Shown: in pieces, positions 1-12,739 of the stretch
Layout of the letters: each line of letters begins with the position of its first letter
Position numbering within the stretch: the first letter of the stretch is position 1
Assembly (NCBI GenBank): GCA_014898425.1
Contig: RCSZ01000007.1
Coordinates: 310,001-374,000 of the forward strand
Direction of reading: 5' to 3'
Origin: Botryotinia globosa
Taxonomy: Eukaryota; Ascomycota; Leotiomycetes; Helotiales; Sclerotiniaceae
Length of the DNA stretch: 64,000 nucleotides
Position numbers and translations under genes: made by a program
Notes under the pieces: generated by a model
Told to the model about the DNA's origin: nothing
The model's input: the letters and a program-made list of their open reading frames with translations, nothing else
The model's database searches: none

Positions 1-285
1 AATGGAGAACATCAATGCCAGCCTGGATATGCCCCATCCATCATTCTCAAAACTCCATGCAATCAAAGTACCTTGGATTAGACATGGAACGTTGACCGTT
101 AAATCTATTCATCCATCTTTCAATCAACTTTGGATTATCTTGTAAAGCTTCTTTTTTGATCTTTTTAATTATAAGATTCGATTTGCAAGTCAACACACTT
201 CACTCAATGCGGTGATCATACCTAATCCTTAGCTACCTACTCTACATCGGCCATCGTCTTGCTTTACACATCGACCTCATAAATC

Positions 286-3200
286 ATGGCATCTTACAAT
301 GTGCCAGCGACCGCCCCTCGACCTGCGGTTTATGGAGGACCTGTCCCAATACCAGATCCTTCGGCACCCCCTGGAACTTTCGCACCCGGAACAAAAATCC
401 AAGTCGGATCTCACAAGGTCGTTATTCAAAAGTACTTTTCGGAAGGGGGGTTCGCTCATGTCTACCTGGTGAAGATGCCAAAACCGATCGACGGGACAGA
501 TATTGCCGTATTGAAACGAGTCGCGGTCCCTGATAAGGAACATTTGGCAAATATGAGAACCGAAGTGGAAACCATGAAGAAGTTAAAGGGACACCGCCCA
601 ATTGTTACATATTACGATTCACATGCTTCGCAACTGAAAGGGGGAGGGTACGAGGTATTCTTACTTATGGAATTTTGCAATGGCGGTGGTTTGATCGATT
701 TCATGAATACTCGACTTCAAAATAGATTGACGGAACCCGAAATTCTAAAGATATTCTCAGACGTGGCAGAAGGGGTAGCATGCATGCACTACCTCAAACC
801 TCCCCTTTTACATCGAGATCTTAAAGTTGAGAATGTCCTCATAACTTCTACCGGTCCTTCTCGAAGGTTTAAGCTCTGCGACTTTGGTTCCACTGCACCA
901 CCTCGACCTGCTGCTACGACCGCCGCTGAATGCAGATTGATCGAAGACGATGTTCAAAAACATACAACATTACAATATAGAAGTCCTGAGATGATAGATG
1001 TATACAGAAAACTGCCAATTGATGAAAAGTCGGATATCTGGGCATTGGGGGTACTGCTTTACAAGTTGTGTTATTATACTACGCCATTCGAGGCGCAGGG
1101 ACAACTTGCTATATTGAACGCAAGTTTTAAATTTCCCTCATATCCAATGTTTTCGGACCCCCTTAAGAATTTAATAGGTATATCCAATGCTGCGCTCATG
1201 CGTAAGGAGAAATTATGCTAACAAATTCTAGCATCCATGTTGAAAGAGAAGCCAACATCTCGTCCCAATATTTACCAAGTTTTGAGGGAATCATGCCTCA
1301 TGCAAGGAATCGAGGTTCCCATCAAGGATGTATGTTGTTTTATATCTTCCATCTTCTACCGACAAATAGAAACTTACCATATTAGATATATGCTGGAAGA
1401 ACCCAATCAGAATCTCGACAATATCAGCAATTACCAACTGTCGAGTCTCCAACATCACCTCCAGTCGTGGGAGCAGTTTTTGCGCCTCCCACGCAACAGC
1501 AAACAATTATACCCGATGTCGTACCAATGCGAAGAGGAAGACCCACGGCCAATTCACAGCCACAATCTACAAAACCTAGTCCGTCTCCAATGAGAGGCAC
1601 AGTTAGTGATCCATTTGCCGCTTTGGATTCTACAACTTCTGCTCCAGTTGTAGACGAAATCTCCAATCGATTTCCAAGCTTAGATCAGTTTTCGCTACTT
1701 CATGAAGGAGGCAAATTTGATTTTGGATCAAACTCACCCACAAAGATAACACAACCTGTTAGCAAACGAGTTACGGAAAGATTAGCTGATGATGCCTTTG
1801 CCATGTCAAATCGACCAGGATCATCAACTTCAACCAATAAGCCATCTCGTGCTCAACAAATTCTATCCAGTAATCCGCTAGAGCTTCAAACATCAGATGT
1901 ACCAGCAACCTTAATATATCAACCCACGCCTACTCACCCTGGTGTGAAATCCTCATATGTATCCCAAGGTACAATGACAATACCAACCCCTCCACCTGCA
2001 AATCCACGACCTTCTAATTTCACCGCCTCTCCACGTCTCATTCCATCAGATCATCATCGATCAACTAGTTTACCACGCAACCAAATGGCAACTCCATCTC
2101 GAACACCGACTCTTGAAGCACAAGAATTTTTACCTGTTCATCCTGGCTTACCTCGAACCTCTTCATATAATCCACAATCCACTCATTCAAAACATGCATC
2201 ATCATCTAGACCATCACTCGAAATGAGTAGACCTAGTAATGAAGCTCTTGAAAGTACTATATCTCGAACAAAATCCAGCCTGAGTCGATCACGTCCATCG
2301 AGTCAATATTTGGAATCCAACATGGACTTTCTTCGAGAAAAGGAAGGTCGTCCTTCGATTGATTCTCAACGACGTCCATCATATTCTAGGGATTTTGCAG
2401 TCACAGATGCAACTGATGATGATCCTCAATCAAATGTCGACTTTCTTAAATCAATGGAAGACAATGAAAAGGTCAAGAAAGATAGACGTCGAAGTAGTGG
2501 TTCAAAATCCAAACGTTCTAGCATGCCTACGATTTCGTTATCTGGAACTAAAAACCTGTTGGCGGGTAAATTTGGAGATGCTTTCAAAAGATTTGAAAAT
2601 AATGCAAGTGCTCCACCTGGTCCAAGGACTCCAAGTCCTCTACATGATTTAGATCGACGTGACTTGACACCAATCGCTGGATCCGAGGCGACCGATGATA
2701 GAAGTGATGATGGAACGGTAGATGACAATATGACACCAGAGCAAAGAAGAGAAAATGAACGAAGGAGATTATCAATTGAAGAAAAACGTGTTTCTGATGC
2801 AGCAGCCGAATATCGAAAACGACTTGCAGATCGTGGTGGTGCACCAGCCCCAAAAAGTATTGGCGGTGTAACCCGGGCTGCAAGTATTCAACACAAAGTC
2901 AAAAGTCTCTTGGATGAGAATAGTCAACAACCTTCACCAAAGAAAACAGCAGAAGGTTATGGAAGATATACCGATATACCAGGTCAACCTAATCCTTTAC
3001 CAACCGGAAATCCATATGGAAAACCTTCTGTAATTCGTAAACCAGCTCAACCTTCAGTCCCTTCATCCGATCTCAATTATACCAAACCTCGTCCTCAACA
3101 AATACCTCCTCAATTACCAGTCACTAAAACAGGACCAAGACCAAGCGCCCCTCCTAAACCTACACATCTCAATAATATGAATACGGGAGGTGGTCTTGCT

Positions 3201-3446
3201 GTCAATAACTCTCCACCCAAACAATCATATCTAGCTAATAGAGGTGGATCGGGGATTCAACCAAGATCAGATATGACATCCTTGGAAAAAGAAGAATATC
3301 TTGCGGATTTCAGTAAAAGATTCCCGAGCTTGAGTAGTATTGAAATGGTGGAGAGGGAAATTGAGAGAGAGGGGGAACAAGTTACAGGGTTGGGGTTGGG
3401 AATGGGAAGGAGAGATGATAGACCTAGAGTTACAAAGGAACTGTAA
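286..3446 (+). CDS. Ark1/Prk1/AAK1-family serine/threonine kinase
   Basis: Exons 286-1177, 1232-1329 and 1386-3446 give 1,016 aa. The introns have GT-AG ends, and the first has a TGCTAAC branch site. The kinase domain covers about residues 39-330, with catalytic HRDLKVEN (Asp178) and DFG (Asp199); the CDFGS form is typical of the NAK family (yeast Ark1, Prk1, Akl1; animal AAK1, GAK). The C-terminal two thirds is Ser/Pro-rich, with many SRPS/RPS patches and PxxP stretches, as in family members that bind SH3 partners. Known members phosphorylate endocytic adaptors and control actin patch dynamics; that role here follows from family. The start ATG is the first in frame and opens a typical N-terminus. 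A substrate site near the C-terminus (SKRFPSL repeated as NRFPSL near residue 400) is worth noting. The exact orthologue among Ark1/Prk1/Akl1 is not resolved. Confidence 0.93.
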
Positions 3447-4069
3447 TTTTTTAGTTGTAGTTTGGAGGTGGGGGAAGCAGAGTGGATGGAAATGGAGGGT
3501 AGGGGGCGAAGGTGTAAGTTATAGGGGGCTGTGATGTGATGTGATGTGATTTGGCGGTTGGAATCATGGTATGTTATGTTATGTTGGCGGTACATGCATG
3601 TAAATGAGTGGAAATATACAGATAGTGGTTGTAGTAGTAGGAGATATCTGGATGGCGAAATAAAAGGGATATGATGAAAAGAAGGAAATATAGAGGAATG
3701 GATAGAGGAATGAATTAGAAAATTCATATATATTGATAGGTGGTTCATTGGAGCGTATTAATATTATTGAAGTGAATGTATGTACGGGGAGTGAGAGATA
3801 TTGGTATTGGAATGTAAGATTACTTTACTTGTATTGTATTGAATAGCAGCTAACTAGGCTCTAGCTGCGATTGTAACGCTAAGTAGGTAGGTATCTATCG
3901 ACCAAAACAGGACCGAAAAACAAACGAAACAAGCAGAGAAATAAACCATAGTCCGGGTAAAAGTTTTTACACATCCTATCCCATCCCATCCTACAACACC
4001 CCGCAATCATTTCCACCACACCCAAGATACCTCTCCATCCCGCGTCGTCAAGATTCTTAGAGAGAGAGA
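3447..4069. other. Convergent 3' intergenic region
   Basis: This lies between the kinase stop and the stop of the next, oppositely oriented gene. It holds purine-rich sequence and short repeats such as GTGATGTGATGTGAT near 3,535. No credible coding region is seen; it is presumably 3' UTRs. Confidence 0.6.
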
Positions 4070-5328
4070 TTACTGTTCCCAACTCCCAACCACAATCCAC
4101 TCGTCGCCCGTCTGACATCCAAAGGAAGGGGCAAGTGCTACTTCGCCGAACACGCGCTCGCGCTCCTCGTCGTTGTCGGTTTCCCATTCGGCGTCGAGGT
4201 CGAGGTGGATGTTGTCGGTTAGCTTTTCGGGGGTGGGGGTGCGGTTCGCTGATTGGATGGGTGATGCGAGGGCGTGAGAGGGAGGTTCGGTGGTGGCGAG
4301 GTTTTTGGTGGGTGAGATGTTGGGGAGTGGGTTGCTGGGATTGGTGGGCTTGGTGGGTGGTTGGGCGGGGCTTTCTTTGGCTGCTGGGTCGCGAGGTTGC
4401 GGTTGTGTGAGTTTGTCTCTTTGGATTATTTTGGGTGCGATGCTCGCTGGGGGATTTTCAAACGCTGTGCACTTGGTCGAAGGTTGAGAGGGGCTCTTTG
4501 CCATGAGAATTCCTGTGCGTTGTGGATTCTTGGCTTTTGTCGCCGTAGGTTCAGTCTGTGTGGGTTCGTGCTCCTTTTCTGCGCCCGCGCTGTCGCTTCC
4601 TTTGACAATGGCGTCTCCAGCTGAGGAAAGAATCGCAGAAGGAATAACTTCGACGTTGTCTGTCTTGGATTGGATCTTCGATTCCTGCTTTGCTTCAATC
4701 ATGTTCTGTGGCTCATCCTTCCCCTCCTCCCTCAGCAAAACCCAACGAGTCTCATCTCTTCGCAATCTCTCATTTTTCTCCCTCTCCCTCACCAACTCCA
4801 GAACCCTCCTACTTGCCGGAAAACTACTCGTCACTTTTTTAAAATGATCGATATCCTCCTGTCCGAGTCCTAATTCCTGCATTCTCTGGAGAATTTCCGG
4901 ATGCTTCACCGTTTCCTCATGACGACGTCTGCGCGCGGAATTTTGGCATTCCATGCAGCCGCGATCCATCACGTAGCGAGATACTTGCACGAATTCTTCT
5001 TTGCGCTGTGCGTAGTTTTCGCAGTCGGTTTGAGAGGCTGCGGGTAGGAGGGCTTGGGGGCAGGGGGTCCGGTGGAAGATGTGGGGGGTGTTGAGGGAGG
5101 GGTGTTGGGTGCAGTTGTATTCTGGGGTTTGGTTAGTTTTGGGTGGTAGGCGGGAAGACGGAAAGGGAGGCATGAGGAGAAGGGAAGGAGAAACTTACCT
5201 TGAACAACATATATACATTGCTCTGTATTTGGTGGCTGCTTGACACTAGACGAATTTGGCGAGATGATTTTGTGGTGACCACCAAGGGTTCTCGGAAAGG
5301 TGAATTTAGCAGTTGTTGACGACAACAT
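4070..5328 (-). CDS. Hypothetical protein with Cys/His motif (copy A)
   Basis: Two exons, 5328-5199 and 5121-4070, encode 393 aa. The intron has GTAAGT, an ACTAAC branch site and CCCCAG. Function is not recognised. Residues about 36-100 carry an ordered Cys/His pattern: CIYVVQEYNCT, then H-x3-C, a lone Cys, and GCMEC (CxxC), which could bind zinc. The rest is charged and Pro/Ser/Thr-rich, with a helical Arg/Glu-rich part after the motif and probable disorder toward the C-terminus. There is no clear signal peptide or membrane segment. The next gene upstream on the same strand (7259-6447) shows the same Cys pattern, suggesting an old tandem duplication. The intron falls inside the motif here but not in the neighbour. 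Confidence 0.75.
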
Positions 5329-6446
5329 TGCTATCTCGATGTTGAATTCAAAAACAGAACTCTCGATGTCAAAATGGAAGTAAAGTCTTACAAATATCGC
5401 GTGGGAAAATCGTGTGGTTTCGAGAATATATTATGAATGTGCCGTAAAGATCTGAATGTATGATGTGCAGTTTACTTGTAATGTTATTGCCAAAAAGCCG
5501 AGTTTGATGAATGTTTATATGCAGCATGTCTTTGCTCTGGAAGCCGTAGTTGCAGATGACTAGGGATTGTCGTATTGATACTGATTCATATTGACGGTAT
5601 ACTTACAGAGTTTTGGACGTATTTATAGCCGTATAGGCTGTGAGATCCATTCATATCCTCCCCAAAGCTAATGGCAGATTCGCTAATGGCATTTTCTTAT
5701 ACGTTTCGTTTCTATGCGGAAGAAAAATAGTATCAGTCAAAATCTCCCTCTCCCGGAAGAAGTATATTCAGTGAACGGTTTATACAATTATGCACAAGGA
5801 CTGCGTTTCAAGATTTGCAACAGGTCTGGTTTGTTATGCTGAATACATGCAATCAGAGACAGCGTCTTATTTGACAATAACTACTGCAACCTATCGAAGT
5901 CATCTACAGACAATTATCATATTGTACACGATATACGTACTCGCTAAAACCAACCATTGGTAATGAATGTATTTCTCCGCACTAGAGCGACATACTGCGC
6001 TCTTAGTCGAGGGAAAATTATGTACAGTTTCTCAGTATGTCATATATTATATACTCATTTCATCTTTTGTTCAATCTGCTAGATATCTCTGTCTTTACCT
6101 CACCACATTTATATCTCCGTATGTGATTGGAATGAATGGATTTGTTATATCACTCCGCTGTTAAACCGAATCAGGAAAAGAAAAGTCTGTATATAAGATT
6201 ACATCAATATCGTCTCGTGTATCTACGTATCGCACTCAGGATCACAATTCATAATTTATCATCTTCCAACAGCCATGAAATTGAAACCTGAGAAATAGAT
6301 CTAGAATACAAATACTCATCCTTCTACATATCCGATTCAGATGAATCTATCCCCGAAATCACCGAGAAGAAGAAGTAAAGAACCCCCAAAGACTTCATTT
6401 GATACCAAATCCCAACTTCTACCTCCTGGATCCATCTGCCCTTTCT
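5329..6446. other. Intergenic region
   Basis: About 1.1 kb between two minus-strand genes. It should contain the promoter of the downstream gene and the 3' UTR of the upstream one. No coding potential, RNA gene or mobile element is recognised. Confidence 0.5.
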
Positions 6447-7259
6447 TTACAACCTCCTAAATCTCCCCCATAAATCCTCCCAGCATTTCCTTCCCTTTTC
6501 CCTTCCACATCTCAAACTCGAATTGAAGATTCCACACCCCTCACCATAACATTCCAATCCTTCTTCAATAACAACAGAAACACGTTTTCTCCCCGCAATC
6601 ATCGGTCTTCTCTGTGTTGGAGTTGCCCATTGATGTTCATATGTCATCATTGGTCTTCCTCTTCTACTATTGCTCCCGGCACTGCAATGCTTGTATATTT
6701 CCGGGGAACTTCGGGTTCTTCGTAACGAAACAGGAGGGTTTGATAGTATCTCTACATTCTTATCGCTTCCCATTTTCTTTCTCAGATCATTAGTCGTTTC
6801 ATTACCCATATTCAGTCTTGAATCCATCTCCGGCATATTCTCCTCATCAGTCCCCATCTCCATCTCCACCTCCAAACGCTTCCCCCTTTCTTCATTCCCT
6901 AATCGAACTTCCCCACTCGAGCCCATCTCCTCCTTCATCAACTTCCCACCCCTTAAACAAACCTCACATTCCTCTCCCCCATTCCCCAGAATCTCATACC
7001 GATACCCCTGACTCGAACAACAGCCTCCGTATCTCGCAACACAATTCTCGGTATGAATAATATTCGTCGGGTGAGTAAATGGTTGCACGAAATGCGTACA
7101 GGCGTATGTGGTAAGGAGATATATACATTTTTTGCCGTGCGTCTGTATTCGAGTGTGAATGGGGAGATGAGATATCGAGTGGGATTGAGATGGGAATAGG
7201 GGGTGTGAGGATAGGGATGAGGAGCGAGGTTTGAAGGCTGGTGGAGATGGGATGGACAT
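6447..7259 (-). CDS. Hypothetical protein with Cys/His motif (copy B)
   Basis: A single exon gives 270 aa from the ATG beginning MSIPSPPAF. The frame is open 26 codons further upstream, but that extension looks like leader sequence. Function is not recognised. After a Ser/Pro-rich start it has CIYLLTTYACTHF, then H-x3-C, CC and ECEVC (CxxC), matching the Cys/His order of the next gene on the same strand (5328-4070). The middle is Glu/Met/Lys-rich (about residues 100-160). The C-terminus is basic with several more Cys. A small zinc-binding module is a reasonable guess, supported only by residue spacing. An alternative is a chance ORF, but the shared motif argues that it is real. Confidence 0.65.
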   Translation of the reverse strand: MSIPSPPAFKPRSSSLSSHPLFPSQSHSISHLPIHTRIQTHGKKCIYLLTTYACTHFVQPFTHPTNIIHTENCVARYGGCCSSQGYRYEILGNGGEECEVCLRGGKLMKEEMGSSGEVRLGNEERGKRLEVEMEMGTDEENMPEMDSRLNMGNETTNDLRKKMGSDKNVEILSNPPVSLRRTRSSPEIYKHCSAGSNSRRGRPMMTYEHQWATPTQRRPMIAGRKRVSVVIEEGLECYGEGCGIFNSSLRCGREKGRKCWEDLWGRFRRL

Positions 7260-7840
7260 TTTGTTCGGGATAGCGATGGCTTGTTTGTTTGTTTGGTATT
7301 TTGAAGTGTTTTGATGGGAAAATTTGATACATAACAATAGAGATGCAGTCCGAATTTGAAGATTTTAATTGTGGCATTACGTTACAATTTTATAGAAGGT
7401 GTAAAAACGTAGTAGAAAATAGAAAAAATGAAAATGTGATTCATATATCCAAGCTCGTGAATGTGAAGAGACGAATTTGGAAAACCAGGGAATGCATCTA
7501 GAAGGAGAAGTTCACAACACTCTTAAACCTTTTGGAATGACTGTTTTATCCAATGATCAGATCTTGACTTCTGAATCAACAAAAAGGATTGTTTGACTGG
7601 TCATTCACAAATAAACTCTACAAGATTTGTGAATGGTTGAAGTTGTGACAATGCTGCAAAGCGTAAATAGCCCAGATGGTAGTGATGTCTTTGCTGATAT
7701 AAGTGCTTGAAATATTCACTAACATTCAAAACAGGCAGCTTTAACAACATGTAGAATTCCTGCTTCTTCCAGAACTACCACACAATCTCCCCGCTCTCCT
7801 GATTTACCATCCCCTACCTACCTACCCCAGATTTTATAGT
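7260..7840. other. Intergenic region
   Basis: Promoter side of the gene at 7259 and 3' side of the P450 pseudogene. No feature is recognised beyond scattered AT-rich sequence. Confidence 0.45.
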
Positions 7841-7846
7841 ATGCAA

Positions 7847-9779
7847 CTAAAACCCCTGAAACTCCTCCTCCAGACCATTCTTCAATCTAAAGTCTGCATA
7901 CGGATCCTCATGCGTACTAGCCAAATAATCCATCAACTGAAACTCATTTACTCTTCCCCTTCCCCCCGATCAACTGAAACTCATTTACTCTTCCCCTCCC
8001 CCCGATCACCTAGCACCCCCTCTCCCACTTCTCCAAACCGCCATCCTCTGGCCTGCTGAAGTCAAAACAAAAACCATCCTCGCCATCATAATCCCCATCT
8101 CCATATACGCCATCATTTTCCCCGGACATCCTCTCGGCCCCAAACTCAACGGTGCAAATGCCATTTCATCTCCTCAATCTTTTCCTGCGGATTTTGTTCT
8201 GATGCTATCCAGCGCTGGGGTTGAAATTTAAAAGAATTGGGAAAATAGTCTTCATTGTGCTGCACAGCATAGACTGCACATCCGATATCGTAGCATGCAG
8301 GGATAAACTCGCCATCGATGGTGATACCTCCAGGACGAACTTCTCTCCAGAGTGCAGAGCCGAGTGGGGACTCATACGAAGAGCTTCTTCAATACAAGCG
8401 CGTAGATATTTGAGAGAGGTGATTTTGGGGCCGCTCTTAATTTCAGAGAGGGAGGAGAAAGTAGATTGGATTTCCGTGGTGACTTTTTTGTAAAATTTCG
8501 GGTATCGAGAGAGGTAGAAGAGAAGGGCCGAGAGAGTCGTTGAGGATGTATCGGAACCTATCTGTGCGAGTAGGTAAACTATCTGCCTACACTGGAAATG
8601 TAAAAATATACTCACCAGCAGCAAGTAAAAATCCACTCTCGGTGAATAATTCCGAAACCGTCATCGTTTCAATATCTTCATGTTTACCATTATTCGAATA
8701 CTGTGCATCGAAAATGAAAGAAAATAAATCACTCTTTGCATTCTTATCTTGCTTCAATCTATCTGCAACCAACTTACTCACCGTAGAGTGATATTTCATA
8801 ATCGCCGTATGGACTTTCCGGTTGAAAAATCTTTCGATTCTGATTTTTGAAAAGCTTGACATTGGGAGTCAAACTCCTCCTCTGGTTAATATTCCAGCAA
8901 TCATCCCTGAAAGAAAATGGTTCTCAGAAGAAGAAGATGTTTGTAGGTTGAATGATTGCCCAAAACCGAATTCTCGCATAACGTCTAAAGACATGTGCTT
9001 GAAACTAGTACCCATATTGATAGGTGCCGACCATCTATCTTGACGTTCGCTTTTGATAGATGACTTAGCTAGATTTTGAATTAAGAGATTAATAGTACTG
9101 ATCATTGTTGGCTCGAAAGCTAGCAGAGATGGAATAGAGAAGCCTTTTGAAATGACCCTTCTTTTGTGTTTATGGATCGAGAAATCCACTGCATTATGAA
9201 CATTATGGAAACCTGGTATGGTGACTAGAGCAGCATATCCCTTGGATTTTTAAACATTTTTTGCTGAATGAATCTCTGGGTTTCATGAATTAGAAGACGA
9301 TTGTTCATGGGTGAGTGGGAGGTACCTTGAAGAGCTTCAGCCGAATTGAAAACCAACTTATTGGGGCCCAAGCGAACTACACTTCCTAAAAGTATCTCAG
9401 CAGCTACTAAGGTTGATATAATTAATCTTCTCACCATATTTATCATGAGCTTGCAATGTTCTAATATGAAGGGTCCCTCTCAAGCTATGATAAGCAGCAT
9501 ACAAATCTGCCCATCCGGACCGGGATACTTTGCAAATGGATGGAAAGTAATACGATAGATTGCAGTTTAAAAAAAAGCTGTTGAAGTCGTTGGCTATACA
9601 GAAACAGGAATTGCTTGGAAGAGAATAACCTTGAGAAAGAATGTAGAGAGGATGACTTGTAGAATCACAAGATAGGAAGGGATGCCCGCAAAAGACTCGA
9701 TTCTTGACATTTCTTCGGTAAACCTTTCACTCAATCCCATGATTATAATTGGAGAGATTACTGATGTTGATTCAGACAT
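7847..9779 (-). pseudogene. Cytochrome P450 pseudogene
   Basis: Fragments in all three minus frames line up in order as one P450. They are an N-terminal membrane segment (9779-9594), YRITFHPFAKYPGP (about 9,560), GPNKLVFNSAEALQ (about 9,360), a C-helix region KHKRRVISKGFS (about 9,160), an I-helix part, SDTSSTTLSALLFYLSRYP, EEALR (the ExxR motif, about 8,390), and a heme-loop version LGPRGCPGK (about 8,125). The tail ends at 7847. Frames change several times: after the ExxR region within a C-run near 8,360, again just before the heme loop near 8,170, and in the N-terminal third. A 36-37 bp tandem duplication lies in the last coding part. The heme loop has Leu where Phe is usual. It cannot encode a full enzyme as it stands. 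The nearby MFS and FAD-oxidase genes suggest a former secondary-metabolism role. Confidence 0.88.
7933..8005. repeat. Tandem duplication, 37 + 36 bp
   Basis: The unit starting TCAACTGAAACTCATTTACT occurs twice head-to-tail (7933-7969 and 7970-8005). The second copy is one T shorter, so the duplication also shifts the frame inside the P450 relic. Confidence 0.9.
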
Positions 9780-10429
9780 TTGGCTGTCACAATCATCTTA
9801 TAGAGGTAATCTTACCATGTGAACGATTGTCATCCAACATTTAGAATTAAATGTTGGACACATAGTAGTAAGCTTTTAGTATCAAATATGAAGTCGATCA
9901 GTAGATTAGCAAGATTAGTCCAATGAAGTGTCTTATCATATGTTGGCTCCCACATAACAAGTATCTGGGTAAGAGTTCATGTTTGTCAGACGCAAAAAAG
10001 AAAAATCCAACAGTTGGTAATGATACGGATCGATACTTCCCATAAAACTCTGGTACTAGTTGGAATGACTAGTGGACATTTCATCTCGGTAGCATAATTT
10101 AATGTCAGAAACGCGGGATTTCAGCCCAAATAGAGAGAAAAAATAATTCAAGTCATCACCCCAAGTAGTATGCTATGTGTCAATCGAATGACTTACAAGC
10201 ACCAATTTTCCTTCGAAACGTTTTATGCTCCCACCCTCATGTTTATGAAAAAACCCCAAATGTGAGATTTCAATCACTGAAATCTAATCAGCATCTGAGC
10301 TTTAAATGTCTCGATTGGATCTAGGAGATGAGAGGCCAGTCATTACGAGCACTAGCCAAACGCTACTTGTACATCCAATTGTTCTCCCATACTTTTAATT
10401 TCAATGCATCAAACTACCAGCATCTAAAT

Positions 10430-10780
10430 CTTCAAAAGCTCTCGGATCAAAAACGCTCTCCTAACCTTCCTCAACAACAACCGCATGAGCCCTCGCCAGC
10501 ATCGTTGAAATATCCCCAAACTCGCAATCCAAAACCTCAAACCGAGGACTTTACTGCAGATGATTATATCACAATTGCAAGGCTGGAGGTTTAACGGTTC
10601 GTTAAAGTTGTATCTCTCAAGAAATACTCAGAAAGGGTTTACGAACCTGGACCGCGCACATATTACCATACCGGCTTGCAGTAATGGCAGAGGACCGACT
10701 TCCACCTATCATTTCCATATCCCACTAAAAAGGCGACATTATCTAAGATCAAGAAATCATCACAAGCCCCAACCCAAGTA
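10430..10780 (-). pseudogene. Unrecognised degenerate coding relic
   Basis: Between the P450 pseudogene and the MFS gene, minus-strand reading gives protein-like stretches broken by stops. Examples are LDCEFGDISTMLARAHAVVV (about 10,535-10,475) followed by VFDPRAFEDLDAGSLMH, and upstream MEMIGGSRSSAITASRYGNM (about 10,730-10,665). The codon texture resembles decayed coding sequence. The family is not recognised, so no function is given. It could be chance. Confidence 0.3.
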
Positions 10781-10925
10781 CACGCATCCATGACCGAATA
10801 TCAAAAAGTAATGTAAAACAACGTGGTGTGAAATCATCCAAACATTAAATCTAATATCAAGCCAAATCCTCCTGATCGTCTCCTACATTCTAATTCCCAT
10901 GATCATATTCATACCCCATTAATCA

Positions 10926-12739
10926 TTACCCATTATTTCCCGTAGCCACACCCCAGAAATACGCACACCACGAACCCAAAACCAACATCACCAAGGCCCC
11001 AATACAATACTTTGAAATCTTACGATTTCGCGGTCCATTCTCATTATGGAATTTTTGCTTTCGCTCATTGATCAAGTCACCATTAGCGATTCGCTGTTTG
11101 CGCGTCCATTGCAACATTCGGAAATCAATGCAATAATAGGCGAGTGCAATCATGATCAGTGCCATGAATGCTGATGCTGCGGAAAGAGCAACATAGAGAA
11201 TAGTGACTTTGTCGTAGGAATTGTCATCTGCGTCTTGGATTACTCCAGCGACGATGCCGACGATGATGCTCATGCTGTTTTATTGTTAGTAAAGAATGGT
11301 TGATTGAGGGAAAGAGAACTTACGCGTTGTTCATGGTGACTTTGAGAGCGTATGCAGATCCGAAAACTCCTTGGTGCCACATTGATGTTCTGATACTATC
11401 GATGATCAAAGTTGGACCGAAACAGTATGCGAAAGCATAGATTCCAAATGCAGCATCTGTACCCTTGATTGAAGGAGCCCAGTTCACGATGGACATTGAT
11501 ATTAAACAAGCAAAGCCAGTGACAGCAACTGGGGAATGTTAGCAGGAGAATTATGTAAAGAGAGTTGATTTACTTACAGAGAGTAACTCTATTTCCCCAT
11601 AAATCAACGAATATGCCAATTAGAGGAACGAAGAAGAATCCTAAAATGATCAGTATTGTATTACTAAAAATTTCAATGTTACAAGATGCTTACCACCATA
11701 TTGAATAGCTGATGTGTACCATCCGGCCTGTATAGATGATACACCCAATCTTTGCTCAGCCATTTCTGTAGCATTACTAGTAAAGAGACCAGCAGTCGAA
11801 GTTTCAAACAATGAAAATGCCAAAATGACCCAGAATGTCCAAGGCAATTCAAGAACTTTGCGTAGTTCAAATCTCTTGTTACCTTCTGTAAGTTTCTCAC
11901 CAGTAGCTGGATCAGATGTAGAAGGAAACTTCTTATTGGCGAAACGAGTAAAGATATAGAAGCCAAGAGTCATCAAGTTACAGAAAATATTCATGGCTAC
12001 TGAAACCCAATAGACATTCGCAAAGTTTCCTGTGTTCTTTGAGATGATGTTTGCGGATGATTTACCAACAAATGCACCAATTTTACCGATTCCTAACTCA
12101 AGTGCAAGCGTCGAAGCGAATCCATGATTAGGAGCGAACCATGAAGAGAAAACTTTGTATTGCGCAACTTGAGTAGCAATATCTCCAAAAGCTTGAACAA
12201 TTGTACCACCAATCATGAATTGATAGTTCCTGGTTTGAGCAGCTCCAGCAATGAGAATAGATCCAATTGTGAAGATGATGTTGCCATAGAAGATCGCGCC
12301 TAGAGATAGTGAGCGACTGGAGGTGAACGAAAGATATAGTAATCTTACCTGCGCCTCCTATTCTATCCGTAACAAGACCACTAACCATCATCAAGGCTGT
12401 TACCATAAAGTCTTGACTGGCACTCAATAAAGCATATTGCTTATTATCAATCTTCATCTCCTTCTTGATTGTTGATTTCATTGCACCTGTGATTCCCGAA
12501 CTCCAATGAGAACCAAAACCAATCATCGACACTAGGATGACTGAAGCAAGCTTCCATTGCCAAGGTATATCATTCCCATTAGATTGTCCATCATTATTGG
12601 CGATATCCGATCGGTGCTCCTCGTTATCGCTTGAAGAGACCGCTGATACAAAGGCTTCATTTTTCTCTTTAGTATCGTGTTCCGTTGATGGCGTACCCGA
12701 TGTCAAGTAGACACTTTCAACTATCTGATTATTTGACAT
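10926..12739 (-). CDS. MFS transporter, MFSD1-like
   Basis: Five exons, 12739-12349, 12299-11694, 11640-11578, 11528-11324 and 11274-10926, sum to 537 aa. All introns have GT-AG ends, with CTAAC-like branch sites. A hydrophilic, acidic N-terminus (about 65 residues) precedes about twelve hydrophobic segments. The loop DRIGGAGAIFYG after the second to third helix corresponds to the MFS signature loop region. A cytosolic loop (about residues 270-300) is charged, and the C-terminus ends in a last helix with GSWCAYFWGV. The pattern resembles the MFSD1/nodulin-like branch of the superfamily, whose animal members move dipeptides across lysosomal membranes. The substrate here cannot be read from sequence. 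It is flanked by a P450 pseudogene and a FAD oxidase, so export of a metabolite is possible but unproven. Confidence 0.85.

Noticed and set aside
10328..10793. Two plus-strand frames between the P450 relic and the MFS gene
   Set aside because: The opposite strand reads more like decayed coding sequence; these look like its shadow.
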